64,000 nt of DNA, taken from Lunularia cruciata (lineage: Eukaryota; Streptophyta; Marchantiopsida; Lunulariales; Lunulariaceae). Where the stretch lies: NCBI GenBank assembly GCA_948567375.1, contig OX419761.1, forward strand, positions 59,460,501 to 59,524,500, given 5' to 3'. The notes under the pieces were generated by a model. It worked only from the letters and a program-made list of their open reading frames with translations. It searched no databases and was not told the DNA's origin. A program made the position numbers and the translations under genes. This document shows, piece after piece, positions 63,150 to 64,000 of this stretch (position 1 is the stretch's first letter; each line of letters starts with the position of its first letter).

Positions 63150-64000
63150 TTTGATATGAAATCTGGTGTCACCGAGCACGTCATAGGTTGTTGATCCAGC
63201 CTGGGAATTGCCTGAACCAATGATATTTATCCAGAAAGAAATGCTCACATGTCCTCAACGCATACAAGAAATCACTTTGATCTTCGAGCGGCTTTGTTTG
63301 CATATCCGAATCCCGGCGATGTTCTCAACGTAGGACCGCCGCTGAGTGTTGAGAGCTTTCTTTATTCATCTGGCTCAAGATTGGCCGTTCCGATCGTTCG
63401 GGCCAATTGGGAAATGTGTTTGACGTCAGGAATGATCCCATTCGGATAGTGCATGATAGATACTGGCCATCATGTATTCAACATCTCGATGTTGACCATG
63501 CGCTCGCTTTGTTGGAGAAGTTTAGACAGTGATCAGTTCGATTGGCGCCTGACATGTGCTCCCCGGCCCACAGCTTGTCGTGGGGTTAGTTGTCCATACA
63601 AATTCGCAGAAAAAGACGGCTCGATGGGAGAACCAGGAGGACACTTCCTTCGATCGACAATTCGTTCATTCGATGGTAATAATCACACGGTGTGCAGTTA
63701 AGACTGGAAATTGATGCCTCTGTTTAAGAACTTGCGCTCAGTTTAAAGATTTTAGCACTGAGATTCCTCCCGCACCCGGATGGAGGTGCATTAATATTTA
63801 GTGACATGATGTCTCATAATGAGCGTCTTCGACGCTTGGATTTATTGTGTGATGCCTGTCTTGGTCTTATTCTATTTGTTTCTCAACTGTTTTGGAATGA
63901 TGTAAAACTGGCTCCCCGGTCGAAAGCACAGTGAGGCACTGCATACGGGTGATGATTGTGTCCCTCTCTACTGAGCTCGGTCTCATCGCATGCGCTTGGC
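63150..64000. other. Right-edge flank, nothing recognised
   Basis: Open frames at 63249-63449 and 63453-63701 lie next to each other in different frames but show no recognisable domain. They could belong to a gene that continues beyond the window, or be chance. Confidence 0.35.

Overview
The window looks like nuclear DNA of a land plant, most likely a non-seed plant (a bryophyte such as a liverwort or moss). This rests on split genes with GT-AG introns of about 60 to 1,000 bases, a plant-type ABCA transporter, a plant OCRE/G-patch protein, a plant peptide-hormone precursor, and long gene-poor stretches with retroelement relics. The species cannot be fixed from sequence reading alone.

Layout. 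Bases 1-9300 are a graveyard of decayed retroelements: a Ty3-type gag with its primer-binding site (minus strand, 1-1163), a 404-bp tandem duplication, and a long minus-strand relic (about 5540-8790) of a non-LTR retrotransposon with an N-terminal C2H2 finger, a reverse transcriptase and a C-terminal Cys/His plus endonuclease-like region. From 12565 to 26422 lies a minus-strand gene of eight exons for a 707-residue OCRE/G-patch protein. Its first exon (20 codons) is separated from exon 2 by a 10.5-kb intron filled with a modular repeat array and a broken reverse transcriptase. From 29568 to 36291 lies a minus-strand, twelve-exon gene for a 956-residue half-size ABCA transporter. The 24 kb from 36.3 to 61 kb hold no gene I can support, only microsatellites, hairpins and short dispersed repeats. 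At 61.1-63.1 kb a plus-strand, three-exon gene encodes a 132-residue secreted precursor built like a phytosulfokine (PSK) precursor, but with a different sulfation-type core at its C-terminus.

The three genes show no operon-like or pathway link. The OCRE/G-patch protein should act in the nucleus in RNA processing, the ABCA protein in a membrane, probably on lipids, and the peptide outside the cell. The points most worth checking are the peptide precursor with a PSK scaffold and a non-PSK core, the giant repeat-filled intron, the restriction-like-endonuclease-type retrotransposon relic, and a dispersed 33-bp motif with a CTACGCGGTCGCC end that occurs five times.

Exon boundaries were derived by hand from splice signals and reading-frame continuity. 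Family assignments rest on remembered conserved motifs, not on database searches.
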